From positions 243 through 64,242 of the forward strand of contig NZ_BLTG01000011.1 in assembly GCF_017312405.1 (NCBI RefSeq): a stretch of 64,000 nucleotides of DNA, read 5' to 3'. The translations under genes and the position numbers were made by a program. Of the stretch, positions 44,630 through 55,715 are shown in pieces. The notes beneath the pieces were generated by a model. That model was not told the origin of the DNA, did not search any database, and worked only from the letters and a program-made list of their open reading frames with translations. The stretch is from Mycobacterium sp. PO1 (GTDB lineage Bacteria; Actinomycetota; Actinomycetes; Mycobacteriales; Mycobacteriaceae). The stretch's first letter is position 1, and every line of letters starts with the position of its first letter.

Positions 44630-45993
44630 CGCTGCGCCCCCGGGATCCAGTCGGTCCCCGCCAGCGGAACCCGGGCCATCGCGGCGGCCTCCACGTTGAC
44701 CGCGACCAGGTCGTCGGGTTCGAGGTGGCAGACGTGGGCCTTACCGCAGGCCCGCGCGATGGTCTGCGCCTCCATCGTCAGCACCCGCAGATAGTTCGCC
44801 AGCCGGTGACCGCCGGCGACCGGGTCCAGCCGGGCCGCCAGCTCGGGATCCTGCGTGCTGATGCCCGCGGGATCGTTGCCGTCCTGGTAGTCGTCGTAGA
44901 AGCCGGCTGCGCTGCCGATCTTCTCGTAGTCGGCGGCGTAACGCGGGTGGTTGTCGCCGAGCGCGATCAGCGCCGCGGTGCCGATGGCCACCGCGTCGGC
45001 GCCCAGCGCCAGCGCCTTGGCGACGTCGGCCCCGTTGCGGATGCCGCCGGAGACGATGAGCTGCACCCCTTTCCGGTCTGCGGCGCCACCGGCCGCGGGG
45101 CGGTGCACGCCGAGTTCCTGCAGCGCCTGCACGGCCTGGGGGATGGCGGCCAGCGTCGGGATACCGACGTGCTCGATGAACACCTCCTGGGTGGCCGCGG
45201 TGCCGCCCTGCATACCGTCGACGACGACGACGTCGGCGCCGGCGTGCACGGCGAGCTTGACGTCGTAGTAGACGCGCGACGCGCCGACCTTGACGTAGAT
45301 GGGCTTCTCCCAGTCGGTGATCTCACGCAGCTCGTTGATCTTGATGGTGAGGTCGTCGGGGCCGGTCCAGTCCGGGTGCCGGCACGCCGAGCGCTGGTCG
45401 ATGCCCTGCGGCAGGGTCCGCATCGCCGCGACGCGCTCGGAGATCTTCTGGCCCAACAGCATTCCGCCGCCGCCGGGTTTGGCGCCCTGGCCCAGCACGA
45501 TCTCGATGGCGTCGGCCTTACGCAGGTCGTCGGGGTTCATCCCGTAGCGGGACGGCAGATACTGGTAGACCAGCGTCTTGGACTGCCCGCGTTCCTCGGG
45601 AGTCATCCCGCCGTCGCCGGTCGTGGTGGATGTGCCGACCTCGCTGGCGCCGCGTCCGAGCGCCTCCTTGGCCGGTCCGGACAGCGCGCCGAAGCTCATG
45701 CCGGCGATCGTGACCGGGATGTCCAGGTGCAGTGGATGTTTGGCGAACCGATCGCCGAGCACCACGTCGGTGGCGCAACGTTCGCGGTAGCCCTCCAGCG
45801 GGTAGCGCGACATCGACGCGCCGAGGAAGAGCAGGTCGTCGAAATGGGGCAGCGCCCTTTTGGCGCCCCAGCCGCGGATGTCGTAGATGCCCGTGTCGGC
45901 GGCGCGCTGGATGGCCGCGATGGTGGTGCGGTCGAAAGTGGCCGATTCGCGCAACCCCAGTCGGGCGCGGGAATCCGGGTTCTGTGGCGTCAT
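44626..45993 (-). CDS. Glutamate synthase-like FMN subunit (MgsC/GlxD type)
   Basis: 455 aa. Corresponds to the FMN-binding TIM-barrel of GltB: MSFGALSGPAKEALGRGASEVG, TTTGDGGMTPEERG, QGAKPGGGGMLLGQKISERV, DVVVVDGMQGGTAATQEVF and LIVSGGIRNGADVAKALALGADAVAIG. The cysteine cluster for the 3Fe-4S centre is represented by CGKAHVCHLEPDD only, so check cluster binding. With the two following small subunits it makes a split glutamate synthase-like enzyme, such as N-methylglutamate synthase. ATG overlaps the preceding stop by one base. Confidence 0.87.
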   Translation of the reverse strand: MTPQNPDSRARLGLRESATFDRTTIAAIQRAADTGIYDIRGWGAKRALPHFDDLLFLGASMSRYPLEGYRERCATDVVLGDRFAKHPLHLDIPVTIAGMSFGALSGPAKEALGRGASEVGTSTTTGDGGMTPEERGQSKTLVYQYLPSRYGMNPDDLRKADAIEIVLGQGAKPGGGGMLLGQKISERVAAMRTLPQGIDQRSACRHPDWTGPDDLTIKINELREITDWEKPIYVKVGASRVYYDVKLAVHAGADVVVVDGMQGGTAATQEVFIEHVGIPTLAAIPQAVQALQELGVHRPAAGGAADRKGVQLIVSGGIRNGADVAKALALGADAVAIGTAALIALGDNHPRYAADYEKIGSAAGFYDDYQDGNDPAGISTQDPELAARLDPVAGGHRLANYLRVLTMEAQTIARACGKAHVCHLEPDDLVAVNVEAAAMARVPLAGTDWIPGAQR

Positions 45994-46688
45994 CAGTAGG
46001 CACTCGTGTTGTCGGCGTGGAAGTGATACAGGGTGCGCGCGGACCCGTAGCGGGTGTAGGCGGCGGTGTCGTCGTCGTCGAATCCGGCGGCCTTGAGAAG
46101 CTCGGCGAGTTCTCGATGATGTTCGGGGTCCATCGGTTTGGCGATGCAGTCCGCGCCGAGGGATGCGACGTCACCGCGCACGTACAGGCGTGCCTCGTAG
46201 ATCGAGTCGCCCAGCGCCTCTCCGGCGTCGCCGCGGACCACGAGGCGCCCGGCCTGGGCCATGAACGCGCTCATGTGCCCGACGCTGCCCCCGACCACGA
46301 TGTCGACCCCTTTCATCGAGATGCCGCAGCGGGCCGCGGCATTGCCCTCGATGACCAGCAGGCCGCCGTGCGCGGTGGCGCCGGCGGACTGCGAGGCGTC
46401 GCCCTTGACCCATACGGTGCCGCTCATCATGTTCTCGGCGACCCCGGTCCCGGCGTTGCCGTGGATCACCACGTCGGCGCGCTGGTTCATGCCCGCCGCG
46501 TAGTAGCCGACGTGCCCGTCGACGGTGACGGTCACGGGTGCGTCGAGGCCGACGGCGACGTTGTGCGCACCGGCCGGATGCCTGACGACGAACTCGCCGG
46601 TCAGCTCGGGGGCGTGCAGAGCGGCGTTGACGTCGCGAAGCGGCGTGTTGCGCAGATCGAACTGTGTTGCGGGCACTATCTGCTCCAC
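45993..46688 (-). CDS. GltB C-terminal (GXGXG) domain protein (MgsB/GlxC type)
   Basis: 231 aa from GTG 46688, overlapping the amidotransferase stop by 13 bp. It is a right-handed beta-helix of GXGXG-type repeats: GHVGYYAAGMNQRADVVIHG, GTVWVKGDASQSAGATAHGG, LLVIEGNAAARCGISMKG, GHMSAFMAQAGRLVVRGDAG. This is the structural C-terminal domain of glutamate synthase as a free subunit. Longer in-frame readings overlap the upstream gene entirely and were not used. Confidence 0.87.
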   Translation of the reverse strand: MEQIVPATQFDLRNTPLRDVNAALHAPELTGEFVVRHPAGAHNVAVGLDAPVTVTVDGHVGYYAAGMNQRADVVIHGNAGTGVAENMMSGTVWVKGDASQSAGATAHGGLLVIEGNAAARCGISMKGVDIVVGGSVGHMSAFMAQAGRLVVRGDAGEALGDSIYEARLYVRGDVASLGADCIAKPMDPEHHRELAELLKAAGFDDDDTAAYTRYGSARTLYHFHADNTSAY

Positions 46689-47584
46689 GCGTACACCACC
46701 TCCGGTTCGGGTTCCCAGATACGGGCCTTCTCGACGCCGGGCAGCCCGGCCAGTGCCCGGTATTCGCTGCCCATCGCCACCCAGTCGTCGGTCTCGGCGA
46801 TCACCGCGGGCTTGCAGGCGATGGCGTCGCGCACCACGGCGAAGGAATCGCGGTTGGACACCAGCAGCGTGTAGAAACCGTCGAACGTCGCGCACAGCGC
46901 CTTCAGTGCGGTCTGGACGTCGAGTCCGTCGGCGAGCTGTTTGGCGATGAACCTGGCACCGACCTCGGTGTCGTTCTCGCTGTCGAAAGCGATTCCGGCC
47001 GAGCGCAGTTCGCGACGGACGGTGGCGTGGTTGGCGAACGACCCGTTGTGCACCAGGCATTGGCCGGAACCGACGGCGTAGGGGTGGCAACCGGCCGGGG
47101 TCACCGCCGATTCGGTGGCCATCCGGGTGTGCCCGACACCTTGCCAGCCCTGGGCCTTCGCCAGGCCCCAGGCATCGGTCAGTGCGCGGGGATGACCGAC
47201 CCCCTTGAGCACCGCCATGTCCGCGCCGAATCCGGCGATCAGCGCCTGCGGGTACGCCGACCGCACAGCGGCCAGCAGCTTTTCGGACTCCACGGCAGCC
47301 GACAGCAGGAAGCTGTCGTCGACGGCGACTCCGTCGACGTCGGAACCCAGTTCGGCCGCGACCGCAGCGGTGACCGCGGCGATGTCGGCGGTGGTTCCGG
47401 GGGCGAGTTCGGCGATCGAGACGCAGCCCTGGCCGGGCGGCGACCAGGTCGGGTCGCCGTAGACGGCGACGCCGGCCGAGTCGCTGCCGCGCTCACCCAT
47501 CTCGCAGAGCATGCCGGTAAGCAGTTCACCGAGTCGGGGGTTGAGCTCGGGGTTGCGCAGGTGCAACCCGACGATCCCGCACAT
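46676..47584 (-). CDS. Class II glutamine amidotransferase (MgsA/GlxB type)
   Basis: 302 aa from ATG 47584, which places the Ntn nucleophile C2 right after the initiator (MCGIVGLHLR); the longer in-frame reading would bury it. Other motifs: GERGSDSAGVAVYG, VGHTRMATESAVTPAGCHPY and VHNGSFANHATVRREL. It supplies glutamine-derived ammonia or an amido group to the split glutamate synthase. In N-methylglutamate synthase, MgsA plays this role with gamma-glutamylmethylamide as donor. Confidence 0.9.
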   Translation of the reverse strand: MCGIVGLHLRNPELNPRLGELLTGMLCEMGERGSDSAGVAVYGDPTWSPPGQGCVSIAELAPGTTADIAAVTAAVAAELGSDVDGVAVDDSFLLSAAVESEKLLAAVRSAYPQALIAGFGADMAVLKGVGHPRALTDAWGLAKAQGWQGVGHTRMATESAVTPAGCHPYAVGSGQCLVHNGSFANHATVRRELRSAGIAFDSENDTEVGARFIAKQLADGLDVQTALKALCATFDGFYTLLVSNRDSFAVVRDAIACKPAVIAETDDWVAMGSEYRALAGLPGVEKARIWEPEPEVVYAWSR

Positions 47585-47613
47585 GTGTTGATTCCCTTCT
47601 GGTTTCGGGCCGC

Positions 47614-48939
47614 TCAGAACGCGGTCAGGTAGTTGTCGATCTCCCACGGGCTGACCGCGCTGTGGTAGGCGAAGAATTCGTCGCGTTTGACCCCGGCGAA
47701 GTAACCGGCGACGCCGTCTCCCGCGGCGTCGAGCACACCGCTCACCACCGGGTCGGCCTCGAATTCCTCCACCGCGTGCAGCAGGGTCGGGGGCAGTGCC
47801 TTGGTGCCGTTCCCGCCGCCCACCGGGCCGGGATCGGTGCTGCGTTTGATGCCGTCGATGCCGGCGCCCAGCGCCGCCGCGATCGCCAGATAGGGGTTGG
47901 CCGATCCGTCGCCGCCGCGCAGCTCGATGCGTTCGCAGTCCGGCACCCGGATGTAGTGGGTGCGGTCGTTGCCGCCGTAGGTGGGCAGTCGCGGTGCCCA
48001 GGAGGCGCCGGACGAGGTGGAGGTGGCGCCGGTGCGCTTGTAGGAGTTCACGGTGGGGGCGACGACGGCCTGCAACGCGCAGGCGTGGTCGAGGACGCCG
48101 CCGATGAAGCCGTAGGCGGTTTCCGACAGCCCGAGTCCGCGGTGGTCCTCGGCGGCGGGGTCGGCCGGGAAGACGGGGTTGCCTCCGCTGGTCAGCGACA
48201 GGTGCAGGTGCAGCCCGCTGCCGGTCTTGTCGGCGAACGGCTTGGGCATGAAGGTGGCGATCATGCCGCGCTCGGCGGCGATCATCGACAGCAGGTAGCG
48301 CAGCGTGACGACCCGGTCGGCGGTGGTGAGCGCCTCGGCGAACTTGAAGTTCTGCTCGAACTGGCCGTTGCCGTCCTCGTGGTCGTTGGCGTAGTTCGAC
48401 CAGCCGAGGGTGTTCATCGCGGCCGACACCGCGGTGAGGTGCTCATACATCCGGGTCACCCCGCGGGCGTCGTAGCAGGGCTGGGCGGCGGTGTCGGCCG
48501 CGTCGGCGACCGACACACTGCCGTCCTGGCCGCGTCGCAGCAGAAAGTACTCGACCTCGGCGCCCACCCACGGCTCGAAACCGGCGTCGGCGCACTGCTC
48601 GATCAGCGACTTGAGGATCACCCGCGGGGCGTAGGGCCAGGGCGCACCGTTGACGTACGGGTCGCAGTGCACGATCGCCAGGCCGTCCTTGATGAACGGG
48701 ATCGGGGTGAACGATGCCGGGTCGGGCATCGCCATCAGGTCGGGGTCCTTGGGTTCCTGGCCCATCGCGCCCACGGCGTATCCCGCGAACCCGACGCCCT
48801 CGGTGGCCAGCATGTCGACCGCCTCCACCGGGACCAGCTTGGCGCAGGGCTTCCCGCGCAGGTCCACGAACAGCGCGAGGATGAATTTCGTTTCAGACTG
48901 TGTGCACAACTCGGCCAGTGTGGCCAGGTCTTCCGGCAT
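47614..48939 (-). CDS. Glutamine synthetase-like ligase (GMAS/GlnT type)
   Basis: 441 aa from ATG 48939, with an AAAGGG site upstream. The GS catalytic domain is clear: EVEYFLLRRG, NDHEDGNGQFEQNFKFAEAL, KTGSGLHLHLSL (metal and ATP sites), and VVAPTVNSYKR. Length near 440 and linkage to split glutamate-synthase genes match gamma-glutamylmethylamide synthetase or GlnT rather than housekeeping GlnA, which is longer (about 478). It would ligate an amine to glutamate using ATP. In M. smegmatis the similar cluster is, as remembered, part of the GlnR nitrogen-limitation regulon. Confidence 0.88.
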   Translation of the reverse strand: MPEDLATLAELCTQSETKFILALFVDLRGKPCAKLVPVEAVDMLATEGVGFAGYAVGAMGQEPKDPDLMAMPDPASFTPIPFIKDGLAIVHCDPYVNGAPWPYAPRVILKSLIEQCADAGFEPWVGAEVEYFLLRRGQDGSVSVADAADTAAQPCYDARGVTRMYEHLTAVSAAMNTLGWSNYANDHEDGNGQFEQNFKFAEALTTADRVVTLRYLLSMIAAERGMIATFMPKPFADKTGSGLHLHLSLTSGGNPVFPADPAAEDHRGLGLSETAYGFIGGVLDHACALQAVVAPTVNSYKRTGATSTSSGASWAPRLPTYGGNDRTHYIRVPDCERIELRGGDGSANPYLAIAAALGAGIDGIKRSTDPGPVGGGNGTKALPPTLLHAVEEFEADPVVSGVLDAAGDGVAGYFAGVKRDEFFAYHSAVSPWEIDNYLTAF

Positions 48940-49065
48940 GTCGACCACCCTTTGTCTCTTGTTGTGAATCAAAGTATCACCCAAGGAAACATATCGCAGT
49001 GTGAGCGATGCCCGCAGGTCGAGCCGGTGGTTTTCCGGATCAGGCCGGCGGGCGGGTGGTGCTTG

Positions 49066-49653
49066 TCAGAGCTGCGCCCAGTTCAGGACGACGTCCTCCA
49101 GGGGCAGGCGCCGGCGGGGCTGGCCGTCACGCTCGGCGATCTCCGGGGCCACGTCGGCGTAGTCACCGAGGCGGCCCACCGCGATCACCACCAGTGGACG
49201 CAGCTGCCCGGACAGTCCGAAGGCCGCGCAGGCGCCCTCGGTGTCGAACCCGGCCATCGGGTGCACGATCAATCCCCGCGAGACCGCTTCCACCGACAGA
49301 TTGGCCAGCGCAGCGCCGGCATCGACGGCGGCGTAGCGCTCGGTGCGGTCGTCCTCGCCGTCGTCGGCGCACACCAGGATCAGCGCGCTGGCGGCCGTGG
49401 CGTAGCTGTTGCCGCGCCGCAGCAGCCCGGCAAGTGTGGTGAACACCTCGTCTGCCCGTCGGCCGACCAGGAACCGCACCGGTTGCCGCCGGCCCCAGGT
49501 CGGTGCCCAGCGCGCCGCCTCCAGCACCCCGACGAGGTCCTCTTTTCCCAGCTCGGCGGTGGGATCGAAGGCGCGGGGACTCCAGCGCGCGGCGATGGCC
49601 GGCTGCACCGGAACCGAGGTGTCGGCCGTGCGATCGGAGGGCGCGTCAGGCAC
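49066..49653 (-). CDS. Nitroreductase-family FMN oxidoreductase
   Basis: 195 aa. The motifs [40 protein letters not shown] and [19 protein letters not shown] match the nitroreductase/FMN-dependent fold. It could reduce nitro or quinone substrates or act as a general NAD(P)H oxidoreductase. It is upstream of the GS-like gene on the same strand, but 126 bases separate them, so co-transcription is not certain. Divergent from ask. Confidence 0.82.
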   Translation of the reverse strand: MPDAPSDRTADTSVPVQPAIAARWSPRAFDPTAELGKEDLVGVLEAARWAPTWGRRQPVRFLVGRRADEVFTTLAGLLRRGNSYATAASALILVCADDGEDDRTERYAAVDAGAALANLSVEAVSRGLIVHPMAGFDTEGACAAFGLSGQLRPLVVIAVGRLGDYADVAPEIAERDGQPRRRLPLEDVVLNWAQL

Positions 49654-49750
49654 CGCACGGAGGCTACCGGCCCCGACCGGCGGTGGAAATGCAGGTGGGG
49701 GGTGCCTCTATCCTTTATGTGATCTCCCCCCGAACTGGAAAGGTTTTCTT

Positions 49751-52053
<2,303 letters not shown>

Positions 52054-52060
52054 TCCAGCC

Positions 52061-53185
52061 GTGCGCCGCCACCGCATCGCCGCCGGGATGCTCTCGGCCC
52101 TGCTGATGATGCTCTCGGCCCTGCTGATGTGGCACGCGGCGCCCACGGCGGGAGCGACACCGGTCGAGCTACCGCCGCTGCTGCCCGGTCAGGTGCTGCG
52201 GATCGGCCCCGCCGCCGGGACCGGAACGCTGACCGCCGACTACGGCATCGGTGCGACCGACCTGTGCGAGTTCCTGGAGTTCCCGAGCGGGATCCTGCAG
52301 GTCTGCGGGGACAGCTTCGCCGGACAGGGCGTCGGGTACGGCGGCTGGTATTCACCGGTCGCGCTGCACGTGGTGGGGGACTCGCTCGACGACGGGGGCG
52401 GGGTGCGCTACGACGGTGTCACCGGGGTCGCCACCCCGTTGCTGGCCGACCCCACCCCGGCGGGCACCTCCCAGCTGCCCGCCGGTGTCATCGAGATCAA
52501 CCGCGAGAACTACCTCATGGTGACCACCACCGAGGCACTGCGGCCGGTGAGCTCCCGGTTGGTCAAGGCGCTCCCGGGCCGGGGTGACTGGCCGACGGTG
52601 CCGGGTTCGGAACGCGACGCCGGCTACGCGCAGGGCCGACAGACTCAGATCAGCGGCTACTACGATCCGATCCCCACCGCCGAGTCCGAACGGGGCTGGG
52701 TGTATCTGGTGGCCAACAACTTCGACCGCAGCGGGCCCGTCGAGCTCTACCGCGCCGGCCCCGATTCGTTCACCGATCGCGACACATGGCAGGCCTGGAG
52801 CGGCGCGCAGTGGGGTGGTGAGCCCGCGCCGCTGTGGGACGACATGGTGGGGGAGATGAGCGTGCGCCAACTCGACGGCCGCACCGTGCTGTCCTACTTC
52901 AACGCCACCACGGGCAACATGGAGATCCGGGTGGCCGACGACCCGACCGGGCTGGGCACGGCGCCGGTGACCACGGTCGTCGTCGCCGCGCCCTGGCCCG
53001 ACCCGGCCGAGGTGCTGCCGCCACCGCAGGACAACCGCCTCGCCCAGCCCTACGGCGGGTACATCGCCCCGACCTCGACGCTGGATGCGGTGCGGGTGTT
53101 CGTCAGCCAGTGGAACACCATGCCGCGCGGCGGCACCCCCTACCGGGTGATCCAGTACGCGGTGAACCCGCTCAAGCCCTCATAG
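52061..53185 (+). CDS. Secreted DUF4185 (beta-propeller-like) protein
   Basis: 374 aa, GTG start 7 bases after asd. A long signal peptide carries an exact duplication (MLSALLM twice). The mature part (LCEFLEFPSGILQVCGDSFAGQGVGYGGWYSPVAL, seen in pieces, and YVARVFVSQWN-like repeats) matches DUF4185, proposed to be glycosyl-hydrolase-like or a 5-bladed propeller. Rv3707c is the counterpart. A cysteine pair (LCEF and QVCGD) may form a disulfide. It could bind or cut cell-envelope polysaccharide; no catalytic residues can be assigned. Confidence 0.78.
   Translation: MRRHRIAAGMLSALLMMLSALLMWHAAPTAGATPVELPPLLPGQVLRIGPAAGTGTLTADYGIGATDLCEFLEFPSGILQVCGDSFAGQGVGYGGWYSPVALHVVGDSLDDGGGVRYDGVTGVATPLLADPTPAGTSQLPAGVIEINRENYLMVTTTEALRPVSSRLVKALPGRGDWPTVPGSERDAGYAQGRQTQISGYYDPIPTAESERGWVYLVANNFDRSGPVELYRAGPDSFTDRDTWQAWSGAQWGGEPAPLWDDMVGEMSVRQLDGRTVLSYFNATTGNMEIRVADDPTGLGTAPVTTVVVAAPWPDPAEVLPPPQDNRLAQPYGGYIAPTSTLDAVRVFVSQWNTMPRGGTPYRVIQYAVNPLKPS
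52087..52128 (+). repeat. Perfect 21-bp tandem duplication in the signal peptide
   Basis: Two identical 21-bp units (52087-52107, 52108-52128) both starting with ATG, coding MLSALLM twice. The h-region of the signal peptide is lengthened by 7 residues. Confidence 0.9.
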
Positions 53186-53241
53186 CTGATTCACAGCCGC
53201 CACCTATCCGCAGCTGTGAAACGGAGCGCAGGATCGACGGC

Positions 53242-53679
53242 ATGAGCGAATCGACTCCGCCGCCAGAATCGTCCGAGCCCGCGACCGGCCCCGTCCTGAC
53301 ACCGCCATCGCCGCCGGCGGCACCACAGCCGCCCGTTTATCACTCTGCGCAGCCGCAGTACGCGCCCGCACCGGACAACAACCGGCTCAACAAGGTCGCG
53401 GCCTGGGTGGGCATCGTCGCCGGCTCGGTGATCATCGTCGCGGTCATCTTCGGCACCGGCTTCTTCGTCGGCAAGGAGGTCGGCGAGGGACCCCGCGGCG
53501 ACGGCGGCCACCACATGATGCTGCGGCCCGCCGCTCCGATGTTCCCGATGGGCCCGCGCGGCGACGTCCAGCGCGGCCCCGGCTTCCCCGGACCGTTCGC
53601 CCCCGGTGGCCCCGTGATCGAGATTCCGGGACCGGGCGGGCAGGGCGATTCACCGTCGCCGGGCCGGCCGGGAAATTAG
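53242..53679 (+). CDS. Proline-rich single-pass membrane protein (Rv3706c-like)
   Basis: 145 aa. The Pro/Ser-rich N-terminal cytoplasmic part (about 1-50) is followed by one transmembrane helix (VAAWVGIVAGSVIIVAVIFG). The outer segment is rich in Gly, Pro, Met and His (GHHMMLRPAAPMFPMG, then GPGFPGPFAPGGPVIEIPG). Located after the DUF4185 gene, as Rv3706c follows Rv3707c. No enzymatic motif; the His/Met cluster might bind metal but this is speculative. Confidence 0.75.
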   Translation: MSESTPPPESSEPATGPVLTPPSPPAAPQPPVYHSAQPQYAPAPDNNRLNKVAAWVGIVAGSVIIVAVIFGTGFFVGKEVGEGPRGDGGHHMMLRPAAPMFPMGPRGDVQRGPGFPGPFAPGGPVIEIPGPGGQGDSPSPGRPGN

Positions 53680-53690
53680 TATCGCCACCG

Positions 53691-53718
53691 GGTTAAAGGC
53701 ACCCCGCCGCGGGGGTAC
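53691..53718 (+). promoter_or_regulatory. Candidate SigF-type promoter for katA (GGTTAA-N16-GGGTAC)
   Basis: GGTTAA (53691-53696) and GGGTAC (53713-53718) with a 16-base spacer resemble the SigF consensus GTTT-N15-17-GGGTAT. It lies 65 bases before the katA ATG. SigF control would fit a stationary-phase oxidative defence gene. Confidence 0.5.
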
Positions 53719-53783
53719 CCGCCCCACAGGACGTGACGGTGGCACAGCCCCGTAGCCGCGACGTCTCGAGGAGAAGAGGGAGC

Positions 53784-55229
53784 ATGGCCGAGAAGTACAC
53801 GACGACCGACAGCGGCGCGCCCGCGCCCAGCGTCGAGCACTCACTGACCGTCGGATCCGATGGGCCCATCCTGCTGCAGGACCACTACCTGATCGAGCAG
53901 ATGGCCAACTTCAACCGGGAGCGCATTCCGGAACGCCAACCCCACGCAAAGGGTGGTGGTGCCTTCGGCCAGTTCGAGGTCACCCAGGACGTCAGCGCCT
54001 ACACCAAGGCGCGGTTCCTGCAGCCCGGCGCCAAGACGGAGATGGTGGCCCGGTTCTCGACCGTGGCCGGAGAGCGCGGCAGCCCAGACACCTGGCGTGA
54101 CCCGCGCGGATTCTCGCTGAAGTTCTACACCGACGACGGCAACTTCGACATGGTCGGCAACAACACCCCGGTGTTCTTCGTGCGTGACCCGATGAAGTTC
54201 CAGAACTTCATCCGCAGCCAGAAGCGGATGGCTGCGAACAATCTGCGTGACCACAACATGCAGTGGGACTTCTGGACGCTGTCGCCGGAGTCCGCGCACC
54301 AGGTCACCTGGCTGATGGGTGACCGCGGTATCCCGAAGACCTGGCGGCACATGAACGGCTACTCCAGCCACACCTACAGCTGGATCAACGACAAGGACGA
54401 GCTGTTCTGGGTCAAGTACCACTTCAAGACCGACCAGGGTATCGACTTCCTCACCCAGGAGGACGCCGACCGGCTGGCCGGCGAGGACGCCGACTACCAC
54501 CAGCGCGATCTGTACAACTCGATCGAGGACGGCAACTTCCCGTCCTGGACGCTGCACGTGCAGATCATGCCGTTCGAGGACGCCAAGACGTATCGGTTCA
54601 ATCCCTTCGACCTGACCAAGGTGTGGCCGCACAGCGACTATCCGCTGCACGAGGTCGGCAAGATGACGTTGAACCGCAATGTCGTGGACTACCACGCACA
54701 GATCGAGCAGGCCGCGTTCGAACCGAACAACATCGTGCCCGGCACCGGGCTCAGCCCGGACAAGATGCTGCTGGCGCGGGGGTTCTCCTACGCCGACGCG
54801 CACCGCGCGCGGCTCGGGGTCAACTACAAGCAGATCCCGGTCAACGAACCCCACACCGAGGTGCGTGCCTACAGCAAGGACGGCGCGATGCGGATCCGCA
54901 ACGCCACCGATCCGGTGTACACGCCGAATTCGATGGGCGGGCCCGAGGTCGACCCCAAGCGGGCGGCCGAGGTGCACTGGGCGGCCGACGGTGAGATGGT
55001 GCGGACCGCCTACGCGCTGCGCCAGGACGACGACGACTTCGGCCAGGCCGGCACCATGGTTCGCGACGTCCTCGATGATGCGGCCCGGGAGCGGTTGGCG
55101 CACAACATCATCGGACACGTCTCGGAAGGCGTGAAGGAGCCGGTGCTGTCCCGGGTCTTCGAGTACTGGAAGAACGTCGACCCCGAACTCGGCAAGAAGG
55201 TCGAGGAAGGCGTCCGCAACGGGGGCTAG
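53784..55229 (+). CDS. katA: Monofunctional heme catalase (clade 3)
   Basis: 481 aa from ATG 53784 with GGGAG just upstream (an in-frame earlier start is less well placed). Active site His H54 ([13 protein letters not shown]), Asn about 127 ([13 protein letters not shown]), and the proximal heme Tyr in [14 protein letters not shown]. The short length is that of clade 3 small-subunit catalases. It decomposes hydrogen peroxide in the cytoplasm. The upstream sequence contains a SigF-like promoter and the downstream a strong hairpin, so it appears to be monocistronic. Confidence 0.95.
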   Translation: MAEKYTTTDSGAPAPSVEHSLTVGSDGPILLQDHYLIEQMANFNRERIPERQPHAKGGGAFGQFEVTQDVSAYTKARFLQPGAKTEMVARFSTVAGERGSPDTWRDPRGFSLKFYTDDGNFDMVGNNTPVFFVRDPMKFQNFIRSQKRMAANNLRDHNMQWDFWTLSPESAHQVTWLMGDRGIPKTWRHMNGYSSHTYSWINDKDELFWVKYHFKTDQGIDFLTQEDADRLAGEDADYHQRDLYNSIEDGNFPSWTLHVQIMPFEDAKTYRFNPFDLTKVWPHSDYPLHEVGKMTLNRNVVDYHAQIEQAAFEPNNIVPGTGLSPDKMLLARGFSYADAHRARLGVNYKQIPVNEPHTEVRAYSKDGAMRIRNATDPVYTPNSMGGPEVDPKRAAEVHWAADGEMVRTAYALRQDDDDFGQAGTMVRDVLDDAARERLAHNIIGHVSEGVKEPVLSRVFEYWKNVDPELGKKVEEGVRNGG

Positions 55230-55256
55230 GTTGGATCAGCGTTCGGAATCGAGTGA

Positions 55257-55289
55257 CACGGGCGGTCACCCACGCGGTGGCCGCCCGTG
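55257..55289 (+). terminator. Terminator-like hairpin after katA
   Basis: CACGGGCGGTCACC (55257-55270) and GGTGGCCGCCCGTG (55276-55289) pair over 14 bp with one mismatch, loop CACGC. No U-tract, as is common for mycobacterial intrinsic terminators. Confidence 0.75.
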
Positions 55290-55312
55290 CCATTGGCGCC
55301 CCGAAGTCGTGC

Positions 55313-55343
55313 TTGACTCTCTCCCTGCGGGAGACCCCAGCCT
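55313..55343 (+). promoter_or_regulatory. MerR-type promoter: TTGACT-N19-CAGCCT with TCTCCC/GGGAGA dyad
   Basis: -35 TTGACT (55313-55318) and a weak -10 CAGCCT (55338-55343) are separated by 19 bases, the over-long spacer typical of MerR targets. The spacer holds the dyad TCTCCC-TGC-GGGAGA. Transcription would begin at or next to the ATG at 55350 (leaderless). A nearly identical dyad precedes the merR-like gene. Confidence 0.65.
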
Positions 55344-55349
55344 GGGGGC

Positions 55350-55715
55350 ATGACATCAGACAGCACCGAAGCGACCGTCATCGGCTGGGATCAGCTGCCA
55401 GGACCGATCACCACGTACCTCGTCGCCCACGCCCGCCGCGACACCGGCGGGGCCCTGGCGGCGTTCACCACCGACGCCGTGGTCACCGATGAGGGCCGTG
55501 ACCATCACGGCGGCGCCGAGATCGAGGCGTGGCTGAACAGCTCGGGCGACTCCTACTCCTACACCACAGAATTCACCGGTGCGAGCACCCTCGCCGCGGC
55601 GTCGTTCGACGTCGTGCAGCATCTCGAAGGTGACTTTCCCGGGGGCGTCGCCGACCTGCATTACCGATTCACCCTCGAGGGCGGTCGAATCAGCCGGCTG
55701 GTGATCGAGCCATGA
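55350..55715 (+). CDS. SnoaL-like/NTF2-family protein
   Basis: 121 aa. The cone-shaped alpha+beta barrel pattern (TTYLVAHARRDTGGALAAFT, VVTDEGRDHHGGAEIEAWL, HYRFTLEGGRISRLVIEP) matches NTF2-like/SnoaL proteins, which are cyclases, isomerases or stress proteins. Specific activity unknown. It overlaps the SDR gene by ATGA and shares its MerR-type promoter. Confidence 0.82.
   Translation: MTSDSTEATVIGWDQLPGPITTYLVAHARRDTGGALAAFTTDAVVTDEGRDHHGGAEIEAWLNSSGDSYSYTTEFTGASTLAAASFDVVQHLEGDFPGGVADLHYRFTLEGGRISRLVIEP

Noticed and set aside
48940..49005. Possible GlnR box before the GS-like gene (ATCAC-N5-GAAAC on the plus strand)
   Set aside because: The spacer is one base short of the usual N6 form, so I do not list it, although nitrogen control is plausible from the genes.
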